This document shows, piece by piece, positions 15,394-23,009 of a stretch of 47,606 nt of DNA. Origin of the DNA: an uncultured Ruminococcus sp. (GTDB lineage: Bacteria; Bacillota; Clostridia; Oscillospirales; Acutalibacteraceae); contig CADASG010000016.1 in assembly GCA_902790475.1 (NCBI GenBank), forward strand, positions 1 through 47,606. The letters run 5' to 3'. The notes below the pieces were generated by a model. The model had not been told where the DNA came from and ran no database searches. It was given only the letters and a program-made list of their open reading frames with translations. The position numbers were made by a program, and so were the translations under genes. How positions within the stretch are numbered: position 1 is the stretch's first letter; each line of letters begins with the position of its first letter.

Positions 15394-15816
15394 GTGATAA
15401 AATTGGTCAGAGAATTAGTGCATGACCCGATGTTTTTGGGGATCAAATCAAAGCCCGCAACAACCGAGGATGCTGATGTCGCGCGTGATTTGCTCGAAAC
15501 CCTTATGGCGCACCGCGAAAACTGCGTAGGTATGGCGGCAAATATGATAGGCAAGACACTTCGTATCATCGCTTTTATCGACGGAGTAAAGCCTGTCGTG
15601 ATGTATAACCCCGAAATAGTCTCTAAAGCCGCACCGTATGAAACCGAGGAAGGGTGTCTGTCACTCATTGGTGCGCCTCGAAAGACAACGAGATACAAAA
15701 CGATTCAAGTGAAGTATCAGGACAGTCGATTTCAATGTAAAACCAAATCCTACACCGGTTTCACTGCGCAGATCATCCAGCATGAGATCGACCACTGCGA
15801 TGGGGTTTTGATATAA
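15394..15816 (+). CDS. def: Peptide deformylase-like protein
   Basis: A 140-residue metalloenzyme of the PDF family. The three PDF motifs are present: VGMAANMIG (motif 1, with Asn where most enzymes have Gln), EGCLSL (motif 2 with metal-binding Cys) and QHEIDHCDGVLI (motif 3, HExxH). The protein is short, ending just after motif 3, as in a clostridial subgroup. The start is uncertain: GTG at 15394 or TTG at 15403, neither with a strong ribosome binding site. It may act on nascent formyl-Met proteins or be a specialised paralog. Confidence 0.85.
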   Translation: MIKLVRELVHDPMFLGIKSKPATTEDADVARDLLETLMAHRENCVGMAANMIGKTLRIIAFIDGVKPVVMYNPEIVSKAAPYETEEGCLSLIGAPRKTTRYKTIQVKYQDSRFQCKTKSYTGFTAQIIQHEIDHCDGVLI

Positions 15817-15831
15817 AAAGGAGAAATGACT

Positions 15832-16767
15832 ATGAAAAAAATACTGTCGGTTCTTCTGGTTGCTTCCTTCGCGGCAGGTGCGGTTTGTCTGAACGCCTGT
15901 ACAACGAAGCAGGAGGCGCTCTCCGCAGTCCGATCCGAAACTGCTGACAGCGGGATTTACAGCATGGACAGGTATGAAAGTCAAGAAGTTTTTGATTTCA
16001 TCAAGGTGAACGCGGGCGTGAAATACGATGAATTTTGCACTACATATAAATTCAACTACCTTTCGGACGGACTGAAAATAGAGGGGTATATGTCGATACC
16101 GCTCTCTGTTGAACAAACACAGAAGCCCGGCAAATGCGTTATGTTCAACCACGGTGGAAACAGATCTTTGGGCAGGCTGGAAAACAACACGACAGCCGCA
16201 ATCTGCACGGTATGTGACCGCATCGTTGTCGCGTCTCAGTACAGAGGCTGCGGTGGCTCAGAGGGCGAGGATCACTTTGGCGGCGACGACTTGAATGACG
16301 TTATCAAGCTGATAGATTTGTGTGAAAAGGATTTCTCGTTTATTGATATGGACGATTTTTGCGTGATCGGCGCCTCGCGCGGCGGCGTTATGACATATCC
16401 TGCGGCAAGAAAAGACAGCAGGATCAAGCGGATCATCGCGTTAAGCGCCGAAAGTGATTTGTTTGAGGCATATGAATCCCGTGATGACATGAAGACCGTT
16501 TTAAAAGAAACTATCGGTTGTACACCGGAGGAAAACCCCGGAGAATACAAAAAGCGCTCGGCGGTGTATTGGGCGGAGGAAATCAAGGTTCCCGTGCTGA
16601 TGTTCCACGCAAAGCTTGATAAACAGGTTTCTTTCAGTCAGACGAAGAATTTGTACGCAAAGCTAAAGAAGAGCACAGACTGCACATTTATCACTTACGA
16701 CGACGATTCTCACGCCGAGGTCAAACCGGAGGATTATAAAACCATCCGTGATTGGCTGAAACAATAA
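15832..16767 (+). CDS. Lipoprotein alpha/beta hydrolase (S9/dienelactone-hydrolase-like)
   Basis: A 311-residue exported hydrolase. Residues 1-22 form a lipoprotein signal ending CLNAC, with the Cys as likely lipid anchor. The hydrolase core shows the HGG oxyanion segment (MFNHGGNRS), the nucleophile elbow GASRGG, the acid in FHAKLDKQV and the His in DDSHAE. The ATG at 15832 is favoured since GGAG lies eight bases upstream; the ATG at 15826 is too close. It follows def by 15 bases. Probably cleaves a peptide or ester outside the cell; substrate unknown. Confidence 0.82.
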   Translation: MKKILSVLLVASFAAGAVCLNACTTKQEALSAVRSETADSGIYSMDRYESQEVFDFIKVNAGVKYDEFCTTYKFNYLSDGLKIEGYMSIPLSVEQTQKPGKCVMFNHGGNRSLGRLENNTTAAICTVCDRIVVASQYRGCGGSEGEDHFGGDDLNDVIKLIDLCEKDFSFIDMDDFCVIGASRGGVMTYPAARKDSRIKRIIALSAESDLFEAYESRDDMKTVLKETIGCTPEENPGEYKKRSAVYWAEEIKVPVLMFHAKLDKQVSFSQTKNLYAKLKKSTDCTFITYDDDSHAEVKPEDYKTIRDWLKQ

Positions 16768-16861
16768 AGGTAAAATCAAATACAATCTGTTTTTGTAATG
16801 CGAAATCACAAGCTTCAATAATGCAATGTTGCCTGCGTACAGATTAATGACAAAAAATGAA

Positions 16862-16892
16862 AAAACGAGCCGCCGCTTTTGTAAGCGGCGGC
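16862..16892 (-). terminator. Terminator of CBM21-like paralog 2
   Basis: Ten-base GC-rich stem (GCCGCCGCTT at 16869-16878 with 16883-16892); on the minus strand it is followed by CG then T6. Confidence 0.85.
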
Positions 16893-16910
16893 CCGGTAAA
16901 TATTTATTTA

Positions 16911-17657
16911 TCAGTGACGAACGCTGAAGGTCTCGTCGTAGTTTGCTCCGAAGTTGTTAGCCCAGTACTCGTTGCCGTTTACACGGTAGCAGAGGGCATA
17001 CTCAAAGCCGTCTGTGATGCTCTCGCCGTAGGGCAGTCTGATAACTGTGTTCCAGAGCTCAGTTCCGTCAGCTCTTGTGCTGTTGTAGCTGAGGGGAAGA
17101 TCCTGGCAGGTGTTCCAGTTGTCGTTGGTGTATCTTACAAATACTTCCTTGTGGTAAGCGTAGTTCTGAAGAACAGCGTTGATAGTGTAGTTGCTGCTGA
17201 TGAAGCCTGACGTGTTGCTCTGGGGAGCGATGGGAGCGACGCCGATTGTCTCGGTACCGTTGTAGTCCTTGCCGTTGTTGTTATCCCAGTACTCGCGGCC
17301 GTCTGCAACAAACTTGATAGCGTACTGTGTTTTTAAGCTTGTGATGTTTGCTTTCCAGATCTTGGAACCGTCGTTGAGTGTGGTTACGTATTCAGCCTTT
17401 GTATCGATCCAGCCGATAGTGTCTGTGTAGAAGTGGTGAACATATACTTCCTGATTTTCGGCGTTGTCTCTGGTCTGAATGTAAACTTCGTAGGAATTAA
17501 CGCCTACTCTTGAAAATGTAACGCTTGATGAGTACAGGCTTACCTTGTCTGTAGCCGCGCTTGCACTTGTGATGCCTGCAAAGCTGAACAGACCGATCAT
17601 CATTGCGAGGGTGAGTAAAATGGCTGCGGTTCTTGTTTTCTTTGTTGTTTTTGTCAT
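16911..17657 (-). CDS. Secreted protein with two CBM21-like starch/glycogen-binding domains (paralog 2)
   Basis: A 248-residue paralog of the protein at 8751-9500. The signal peptide is nearly identical (MTKTTKKTRTAAILLTLAM, SASAA end). Module 1 has YAIKFVADGREYWDNNNG; module 2 has VFVRYTNDNWNT and YALCYRVNGNEYWANNFG. GGAGG lies nine bases before the ATG at 17657. In both paralogs the second module has WAN where the first has WDNN, so the two modules may differ in ligand or affinity. The promoter region is also duplicated. It is transcribed alone. Confidence 0.75.
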   Translation of the reverse strand: MTKTTKKTRTAAILLTLAMMIGLFSFAGITSASAATDKVSLYSSSVTFSRVGVNSYEVYIQTRDNAENQEVYVHHFYTDTIGWIDTKAEYVTTLNDGSKIWKANITSLKTQYAIKFVADGREYWDNNNGKDYNGTETIGVAPIAPQSNTSGFISSNYTINAVLQNYAYHKEVFVRYTNDNWNTCQDLPLSYNSTRADGTELWNTVIRLPYGESITDGFEYALCYRVNGNEYWANNFGANYDETFSVRH

Positions 17658-17725
17658 AGCGTTTCCTCCGTGTAATTTGTGATTTTTGTTTGTACTAAAT
17701 TGTTTTATTTCCTTGTGACACCCAT

Positions 17726-17754
17726 ATCGTATCAGAATTCCAAACAAAAATCAA
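17726..17754 (-). promoter_or_regulatory. Promoter of CBM21-like paralog 2
   Basis: Minus strand: -35 TTGATT at 17754-17749, 17-base spacer, -10 TACGAT at 17731-17726, with the same CTTGATTTTTGTTT block as paralog 1. Confidence 0.75.
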
Positions 17755-18027
17755 GAGGCAAAACCAAGTCCTATTTTTTAGTTATAGTGGCTTAAATCAA
17801 CTTGATGTTTTTGTGCATATTAACATACGCTGTGAAATGTTATACAAAAACAAAGACTCTCTATTGTCAATATATAACGATTAAATGACCCGGCAAATAA
17901 ACCGGTGAGATTTACAGTAAAAATGATAATATATTGCTACCCACTGCCTCGCCTCCGAACTGCCTGTCACAGCCGGTTGTGCCTTCAATGTTACGAAGCG
18001 TAAGGTTTTTTGCACAATTTGTTATTA
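17755..18027. other. Gene-free stretch upstream of CBM21-like paralog 2
   Basis: No supported coding frame on either strand. It separates the CBM21-like promoter from the hairpin after the next minus-strand gene. Confidence 0.45.
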
Positions 18028-18068
18028 AGCCGCCGTGTACCGAACTGTGCGTACGGTACACGGCGGCT
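18028..18068 (-). terminator. Large hairpin after the membrane-protein gene
   Basis: Perfect 15-base stem (18028-18042 with 18054-18068) around an 11-base loop, 35 bases beyond the stop codon. The minus-strand tail TTAATAAC is T-poor, so termination may be incomplete. Confidence 0.65.
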
Positions 18069-18103
18069 CAACTAACGGGTTGTCGCCTACTCAATGATTT
18101 GTA

Positions 18104-19246
18104 TCAGGTATCATTATTTGCAGGGTCAAGATTTGTGTTGTTGATTTCTTCCTGCGCTTCTTCTTCTATCTTTTCAGTGAGCTTGACCTTTTTGTGACCC
18201 TTTGTATAGTAGGAGAAGGGCGCTGTCAGCAGTATCGCGCCGTAATAGACAATGAAGCGCCACAGCAAAATCGCAGGTAAAATGCGTTTCTCACCGAAGA
18301 AGCGTCCGAAGTACATCGAAAACGCAAGCTCCGCGCCGCCCGAGGCTCCGGGAAGGGGGATCAGATTGGAGGTGAACAGCACGAACGACTGTATACAGAT
18401 GAAGTCAAACAGATTGCCTGTGGGCAGACCGGTTTCTGCTGCTGTTTTTGGCAGATCAAACGCCAAATAGATAAAATACGGAACCGAAAGCATCAGCAGC
18501 ACCTGTATAAAAACAAGGGAGATAATCAGAACAAAGCGCTTTTTGTCTTTGGAAATCAGCTTGTTCGCGCGGTGAAAATGGACAAATTCCCGTTTCAGCA
18601 ATTTAACCTTAGCGTCGGGATCCTTTATGAATTTCAGCTTGTGCATAAGCTTGCTCACCAGCTTGAGCAAAAGCATCGTCACCTTGCTTGAATAGCAGAT
18701 GATCAAAAACATTATGGTCACCAGAACCTGAGTGCAAAATCCGAGCACAATAAACGCCGACGACCAGAAATTTGTGAAAGAATCGCGGAAAAAATCAAAC
18801 TTCGCGATGATCGAAAAGATGCTTATCGCCATGGTGGTGTATTGATACACAATGAATTTTTGCGTCATGCACGCCGAGCCGAAGCCGACATTGACGTTCA
18901 TTTTGGAGAGAACAAAAAGCTGCATGGGCTGTCCGCCTGTGTTCGACGGAGTTACTGCGCCGAAGAATACTCCGACAAACGCGACCTTTATAGCGTCGAT
19001 AAACCTGAACTTCGGGAACTGCATTCGAATATATATCAGCGTAACAACAGCGTCGATCAGCATATTCAGGTCAAAAACGATAAGTCCTGTAATTGCCCAG
19101 CCGATCAAAAAGCTGTCCTTGGATTTCAGCAGGTCGATCAAACCGTCCTCTGAGGTCAAAAACTTTATGACAAGAAAAACGGAGATTGCGAGCACTATGA
19201 CGTTAAAAATCAGTCCTCCGTTAAACTTGCGTTTTTTTTCAGTCAC
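18104..19246 (-). CDS. Lysylphosphatidylglycerol synthase-type transmembrane protein (UPF0104)
   Basis: A 380-residue polytopic membrane protein of the family that includes the flippase half of MprF. TPSNTGGQPMQLFVL and LIPLPGASGGAELAF are family signatures, and about eight hydrophobic segments are visible. It lacks the C-terminal aminoacyl transferase domain of MprF. The GTG at 19246 is chosen because AGGAGAC precedes it and the text upstream is not membrane-like. A role in lipid or undecaprenyl-linked substrate flipping is inferred from the family. The C terminus is a charged tail (EKIEEEAQEEINN). Confidence 0.85.
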   Translation of the reverse strand: MTEKKRKFNGGLIFNVIVLAISVFLVIKFLTSEDGLIDLLKSKDSFLIGWAITGLIVFDLNMLIDAVVTLIYIRMQFPKFRFIDAIKVAFVGVFFGAVTPSNTGGQPMQLFVLSKMNVNVGFGSACMTQKFIVYQYTTMAISIFSIIAKFDFFRDSFTNFWSSAFIVLGFCTQVLVTIMFLIICYSSKVTMLLLKLVSKLMHKLKFIKDPDAKVKLLKREFVHFHRANKLISKDKKRFVLIISLVFIQVLLMLSVPYFIYLAFDLPKTAAETGLPTGNLFDFICIQSFVLFTSNLIPLPGASGGAELAFSMYFGRFFGEKRILPAILLWRFIVYYGAILLTAPFSYYTKGHKKVKLTEKIEEEAQEEINNTNLDPANNDT

Positions 19247-19371
19247 TATATCGTCTCCTAATTTTTTATATACAAACACACCTATATCATATATTATTTC
19301 AACGGCAATTTCAACAACAAAAGAGTAACAATTTTGTGTATTATTAAGCGCGGTGTTAGCCGCAGGCAGAC

Positions 19372-19400
19372 TTGTCAATCCATTATTATTATGCTAAAAT
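19372..19400 (+). promoter_or_regulatory. Promoter of the CBS-domain gene
   Basis: -35 TTGTCA at 19372-19377, 17-base spacer, -10 TAAAAT at 19395-19400. Confidence 0.7.
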
Positions 19401-19475
19401 AAAGTGATCCGACATGACATTATTATTTTGAAGAGCGTCGGCGCTCTTCACGGCACAAAAGTGAGGATAACACAA

Positions 19476-19871
19476 ATGAACGTATTAATGCTGTTAAAAC
19501 CGAAAGAAACGGTTCAATTTATCTACGATGACAATACCCTGCGTCAGGGGCTTGAAAAAATGCGCGCGCACAGTTACACCGCTATTCCCGTTATCTCCCG
19601 CGACGGAAGATACGCAGGCACGGTCAGCGAGGGCGATTTTTTATACTATATCGTTGATTTGCGCGAGGGAGAGATAAAAGACCAAAAGCAGCACCATATC
19701 TCCGATATCCTTCGCAAAAGCTTTAATCCGGCAGTAACCATTGACGTGACAATGGAGGAGCTGCTTGAACGAGCGGTAAACCAGAATTTTATACCTGTGA
19801 CCGACGCCCGCGGGACGTTTATAGGCATCGTGACGCGTCAGGATATTATCAGACATTTTATCGGAGAATGA
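19476..19871 (+). CDS. CBS-domain pair protein
   Basis: A 131-residue stand-alone Bateman module: two CBS motifs (about 13-65 with SYTAIPVISRDGRYAGTVSEGDFLY, and 77-130 with QNFIPVTDARGTFIGIVTRQDIIRHF). Such proteins bind adenine nucleotides and regulate partners. GAGGAT precedes the ATG at 19476. The following zinc-ribbon membrane protein begins two bases after its stop, so they probably work together, but no target can be named. Confidence 0.88.
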   Translation: MNVLMLLKPKETVQFIYDDNTLRQGLEKMRAHSYTAIPVISRDGRYAGTVSEGDFLYYIVDLREGEIKDQKQHHISDILRKSFNPAVTIDVTMEELLERAVNQNFIPVTDARGTFIGIVTRQDIIRHFIGE

Positions 19872-19873
19872 TC

Positions 19874-20596
19874 ATGCGTTGTATAGGCTGCGGCAGAGAA
19901 TCTGACCATGACTTTAAATACTGTCCGTACTGCGGCCGGGCTTTTTCTGCGGAGCCTTCGGAGAAAGAGAGCCGTGAGGAAATACGTGTGTCTCCCGGTG
20001 TTACTTTTTGCGCTGACGGCAAGTACCGCTGGAAATATGAAATGAGTCTGTTCAAAAACCCGACGATTTTTATTTTGGTTTGGAAGATTTTTTTCTTTAT
20101 AATCTTAGGCATTTTTGTTCTTGCGAATATCGCGGACGCAGTGGAATGGGGCAGTTCTTTTTGGGAGCACTTCTGCCAAAACCTGCGCTTCTTCGGCGTT
20201 TTTCTGATCGGAATGACTGTGCTTTCGGCATTGGGATATCTGCTGTACGCTGCGATAATGGGCGGCAAATATATAGTTCTGTTTGAAATGGACGAGCGCG
20301 GCGTCAACCATAAACAACTGCCCAAGCAGGCGAAAAAAGCACGCAGGATCTCGGAGCTGACAATGCTGGCAGGAGCTGCTACAGGAAACCCATCCGTTGC
20401 GGGGATCGGCATAAACTCCGCGCGCTCCGAGATGTATTCCGAGTTTAAAAAGGTTCGCAGCGTAAAGCCGTTTCCGCGCCGCGATTTGATAAAGGTAAAC
20501 GAACGCTTCGGCAAAAATCAGGTCTACGCGTCAAAACAAGACTTTGATTTTGTGCTTGACTATATTTTAAGCCATGTTACAATATTGGAAACCTAA
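19874..20596 (+). CDS. Zinc-ribbon membrane protein of unknown function
   Basis: A 240-residue protein. The N terminus holds a zinc ribbon CIGCGRESDHDFKYCPYCG (two CxxC pairs), followed by two membrane helices (about 66-84 and 108-128) and a cytosolic C-terminal part rich in basic residues. The ATG at 19874 has GGAG seven bases upstream; another ATG at 19868 is too close to it. It is coupled to the CBS gene. I recognise no specific family. Confidence 0.75.
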   Translation: MRCIGCGRESDHDFKYCPYCGRAFSAEPSEKESREEIRVSPGVTFCADGKYRWKYEMSLFKNPTIFILVWKIFFFIILGIFVLANIADAVEWGSSFWEHFCQNLRFFGVFLIGMTVLSALGYLLYAAIMGGKYIVLFEMDERGVNHKQLPKQAKKARRISELTMLAGAATGNPSVAGIGINSARSEMYSEFKKVRSVKPFPRRDLIKVNERFGKNQVYASKQDFDFVLDYILSHVTILET

Positions 20597-20644
20597 TTTG
20601 CCTCTGTGGTGTGTTATTATAAAAGGAGCTAAGGAGTATTAATC

Positions 20645-22141
20645 ATGAATCATTTTAAAAAACTGTTTTCGGTATCAATGTGCATTTTTCTGTGTGCGGC
20701 AATGGTTTTCGTCTCGTCATCAACAGCGTTCGCATCCCAAAGGGAGCTTCCGTCTACCGTTCCGCAGATACGCGTCGTTACCAAGGACGGAAACGGCACC
20801 AAGCTGAACAAGGCTGACGGTTATGTTGACGCTGAGATTTCCATTGCAGACGGCGATGATAAGCTTGAGGACAGCGTTCAGTTCAAGGTGCGCGGCAACA
20901 CTACAGCTATGACGTCAATTCTCAAAAAAGCGTTTACCTTCAAGTTCGATAAGAAAAAGAACGTGCTCGGCATGGGCTCCGGAAAAAAATGGGCGCTTGT
21001 CGCCAACAGCTTTGACCCCACGCTGCTGCGCAATTATGTCGCCTTTGATTTTGCGCACGAGCTTGAGATACCCTTCACCTCTGACCAGCGCTATGTGGAG
21101 CTGTGGGTCGATGACAGCTATCGCGGCTGCTACACCCTCTACGAGCCTGTGCAGCAGGGTAAAGACCGCGTCAATATCGACATAGACGGCAACGACGGAA
21201 AAAAGGATTTTCTCGTTGAATTTGAGGCTCAGAGAGTTGAGGAGGACGTTGCGTATTTCACAGTAGACGGTCTGCGCTTTATCGCATCCGAGCCCGAAAC
21301 ACCCGACGAGGAACAGCTTGAGTACATTTCGTCAACTATGCTCGATATAATCAACACCCTTAAAAACGGAACCAAAGAGGAAGTAGCCGAAAAGGTAGAT
21401 CTTTCCTCGTTTGTCAAGTATTATCTTCTCAATGAATACGTAAAGACCTTTGACTTCGATATGAGCTCCGTCTATTTCTACTACAAAGACGGCAAGCTCT
21501 ACGCGGGACCTCCGTGGGATTACGACTTATCCGCGGGTAATATCAACGGCGATTTGAATTCACTGAGATACAAGTACGCCAACTTAACCGATATTATCGG
21601 CGGAAATAAAAATCTGTTTCGCTATATCTTTGACAAGCCATGGTTTATCAGCATGGTTGCCGAGGAATACTACGCTTGCAAATCATATATTTCCGGCATC
21701 TACTCCGACGGCGGATTTATGGATACGGTAAAGTCCGCTTACTGGAACTTGTTTAACGACAATTTCACCAAGACTGAATGGAAGGTCAGCAAGTGGTGGA
21801 TAAACATACAGAAGAAACCTCTGCCTACATATGAGGAGAATTATGAATACCTGAAAAACTGGTACAGCGAGCGCCATAAATGGCTCGACGCATATCTCGG
21901 CGAACACATCACAGAGTATATTTTGGGTGACGCTGACAATAACGGCACTGTCAATATTGACGACGTTACGGTCATTCAAAGAAAAATCGCCGGTCTTGAA
22001 AGCTGTGACGAAAACTTTGACTTGCGCTCGACCCTGACGGAAAACGAGCTTAGCATAAACGACGCTACGCTTCTGCAAAGGGTACTGGCATGTTATGAAA
22101 ACGAGTGGCACGTCGGCGAAACAAAAGCGATATTTAAATAA
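20645..22141 (+). CDS. CotH kinase-family protein with C-terminal type I dockerin
   Basis: A 498-residue exported protein. Signal peptide residues 1-30 (ending TAFAS). The CotH domain (about 35-420) includes VQFKVRGNTT, KKAFTFKFD, LRNYVAFDF, YTLYEPV and the active-site-like GPPWDYDLSAGN. CotH proteins are atypical secreted protein kinases. At about residues 430-485 there is a dockerin: the first repeat DADNNGTVNIDD is a complete calcium loop, the second (ENELSINDATLLQRVL) is degenerate. This predicts docking onto a cohesin scaffold on the cell surface, as for ruminococcal cellulosomes or amylosomes. No cohesin gene is in the window. It has its own ribosome binding site (AAGGAG) and terminator. 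Confidence 0.92.
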   Translation: MNHFKKLFSVSMCIFLCAAMVFVSSSTAFASQRELPSTVPQIRVVTKDGNGTKLNKADGYVDAEISIADGDDKLEDSVQFKVRGNTTAMTSILKKAFTFKFDKKKNVLGMGSGKKWALVANSFDPTLLRNYVAFDFAHELEIPFTSDQRYVELWVDDSYRGCYTLYEPVQQGKDRVNIDIDGNDGKKDFLVEFEAQRVEEDVAYFTVDGLRFIASEPETPDEEQLEYISSTMLDIINTLKNGTKEEVAEKVDLSSFVKYYLLNEYVKTFDFDMSSVYFYYKDGKLYAGPPWDYDLSAGNINGDLNSLRYKYANLTDIIGGNKNLFRYIFDKPWFISMVAEEYYACKSYISGIYSDGGFMDTVKSAYWNLFNDNFTKTEWKVSKWWINIQKKPLPTYEENYEYLKNWYSERHKWLDAYLGEHITEYILGDADNNGTVNIDDVTVIQRKIAGLESCDENFDLRSTLTENELSINDATLLQRVLACYENEWHVGETKAIFK

Positions 22142-22152
22142 ACAATAAAAAC

Positions 22153-22192
22153 GGCAGGCAACGCTTTTCAAAATAGCGTTGCCTGCCTTAAT
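22153..22192. terminator. Bidirectional terminator between cotH-dockerin and trx
   Basis: Perfect 13-base stem GGCAGGCAACGCT (22153-22165) with 22175-22187. The minus strand has GTTTTTATTG after it; the plus tail TTAATAAC is weaker. Confidence 0.8.
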
Positions 22193-22200
22193 AACACGTA

Positions 22201-22512
22201 TTATTTATTTGAGTCAATGAATGACTGCATTTCGTCGGCGGATTTGAATCCGACCGAGCGGTCAACCAGTTCGCCGCCCTTAAAGAAGCCGACGTTTGGT
22301 ATCGACATCACTTCATACTGCTCTGCAATCTCCGGGTTTTCGTCAATGTTGATTTTAAAGAATTCAACCTCGTCGTTGTCGCGTTCAAGCTGCTCCAAAA
22401 CGGGGGCAAGCATTTTGCAAGGTCCGCACCAGTCGGCAAAGAAGTCAACCACAACGGGATGCTCCGCCTGTAATACACGCTGCTGAAATTCTTCCTGATA
22501 AATTTTTTCCAT
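22201..22512 (-). CDS. trxA: Thioredoxin
   Basis: A 103-residue thioredoxin with active site ADWCGPCKM (about 27-35) and the cis-proline segment SIPNVGFF. General cytosolic disulfide reductant. AGGAG precedes the ATG at 22512. It lies 66 bases downstream of the thioesterase gene on the same strand; a separate promoter is possible. There is no adjacent thioredoxin reductase. Confidence 0.95.
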   Translation of the reverse strand: MEKIYQEEFQQRVLQAEHPVVVDFFADWCGPCKMLAPVLEQLERDNDEVEFFKINIDENPEIAEQYEVMSIPNVGFFKGGELVDRSVGFKSADEMQSFIDSNK

Positions 22513-22578
22513 GAAATCCACTCCTTGTAATATTAGTTTTTGCCTTTTAAAAGAGTTTATCATAAAAACGTGAAATAA

Positions 22579-23004
22579 TCAATCAGTTATCGTGACATTT
22601 TCTTTCAATTTTGCGTAATAATCAGGATATTTGCGTTTTAAACTCATTGGATTAAAGGATTTGTCAACAAAACAGTGCTTTGTATGTCCTTCTGCGGCAA
22701 GCTTTCCGTTGGATTTAAGCCTCGCTTCATATCCGAATTCCATTACGGCTCCGGTAAACTTCTTCAGTGTAACGGTGATTTCGATTTCTTCGTCAAAGCG
22801 TATCGGCGTGTGGTATCGCGCGTAAGCGTCTACGTTTGGGATAATGATTCCCTGACTCTCCATTTCCCTTGCGTTACAGTCGATATTGTTCATAAAAAAC
22901 AGTCTTGCTTCTTCAAAATACCGAATATGGTTGGAATGATGCACAATACCCATCATATCGGTTTCATAATAATTTGCGCGTCGGGTATAAACATTATTAT
23001 TCAT
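22579..23004 (-). CDS. Acyl-CoA thioesterase, 4HBT hotdog fold
   Basis: A 141-residue hotdog thioesterase of the YbgC/FadM type. YYETDMMGIVHHSNHIRYFEEARLFFM (about 12-38) contains the catalytic Asp followed by GIVHHSNH, and RFDEEIEITVTL follows. It hydrolyses acyl-CoA or acyl-ACP esters. It starts five bases after the acyl ligase stop, so it is co-transcribed with the ligase and ketoacyl synthase and probably releases or edits their product. Confidence 0.9.
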   Translation of the reverse strand: MNNNVYTRRANYYETDMMGIVHHSNHIRYFEEARLFFMNNIDCNAREMESQGIIIPNVDAYARYHTPIRFDEEIEITVTLKKFTGAVMEFGYEARLKSNGKLAAEGHTKHCFVDKSFNPMSLKRKYPDYYAKLKENVTITD

Positions 23005-23009
23005 AGAAA

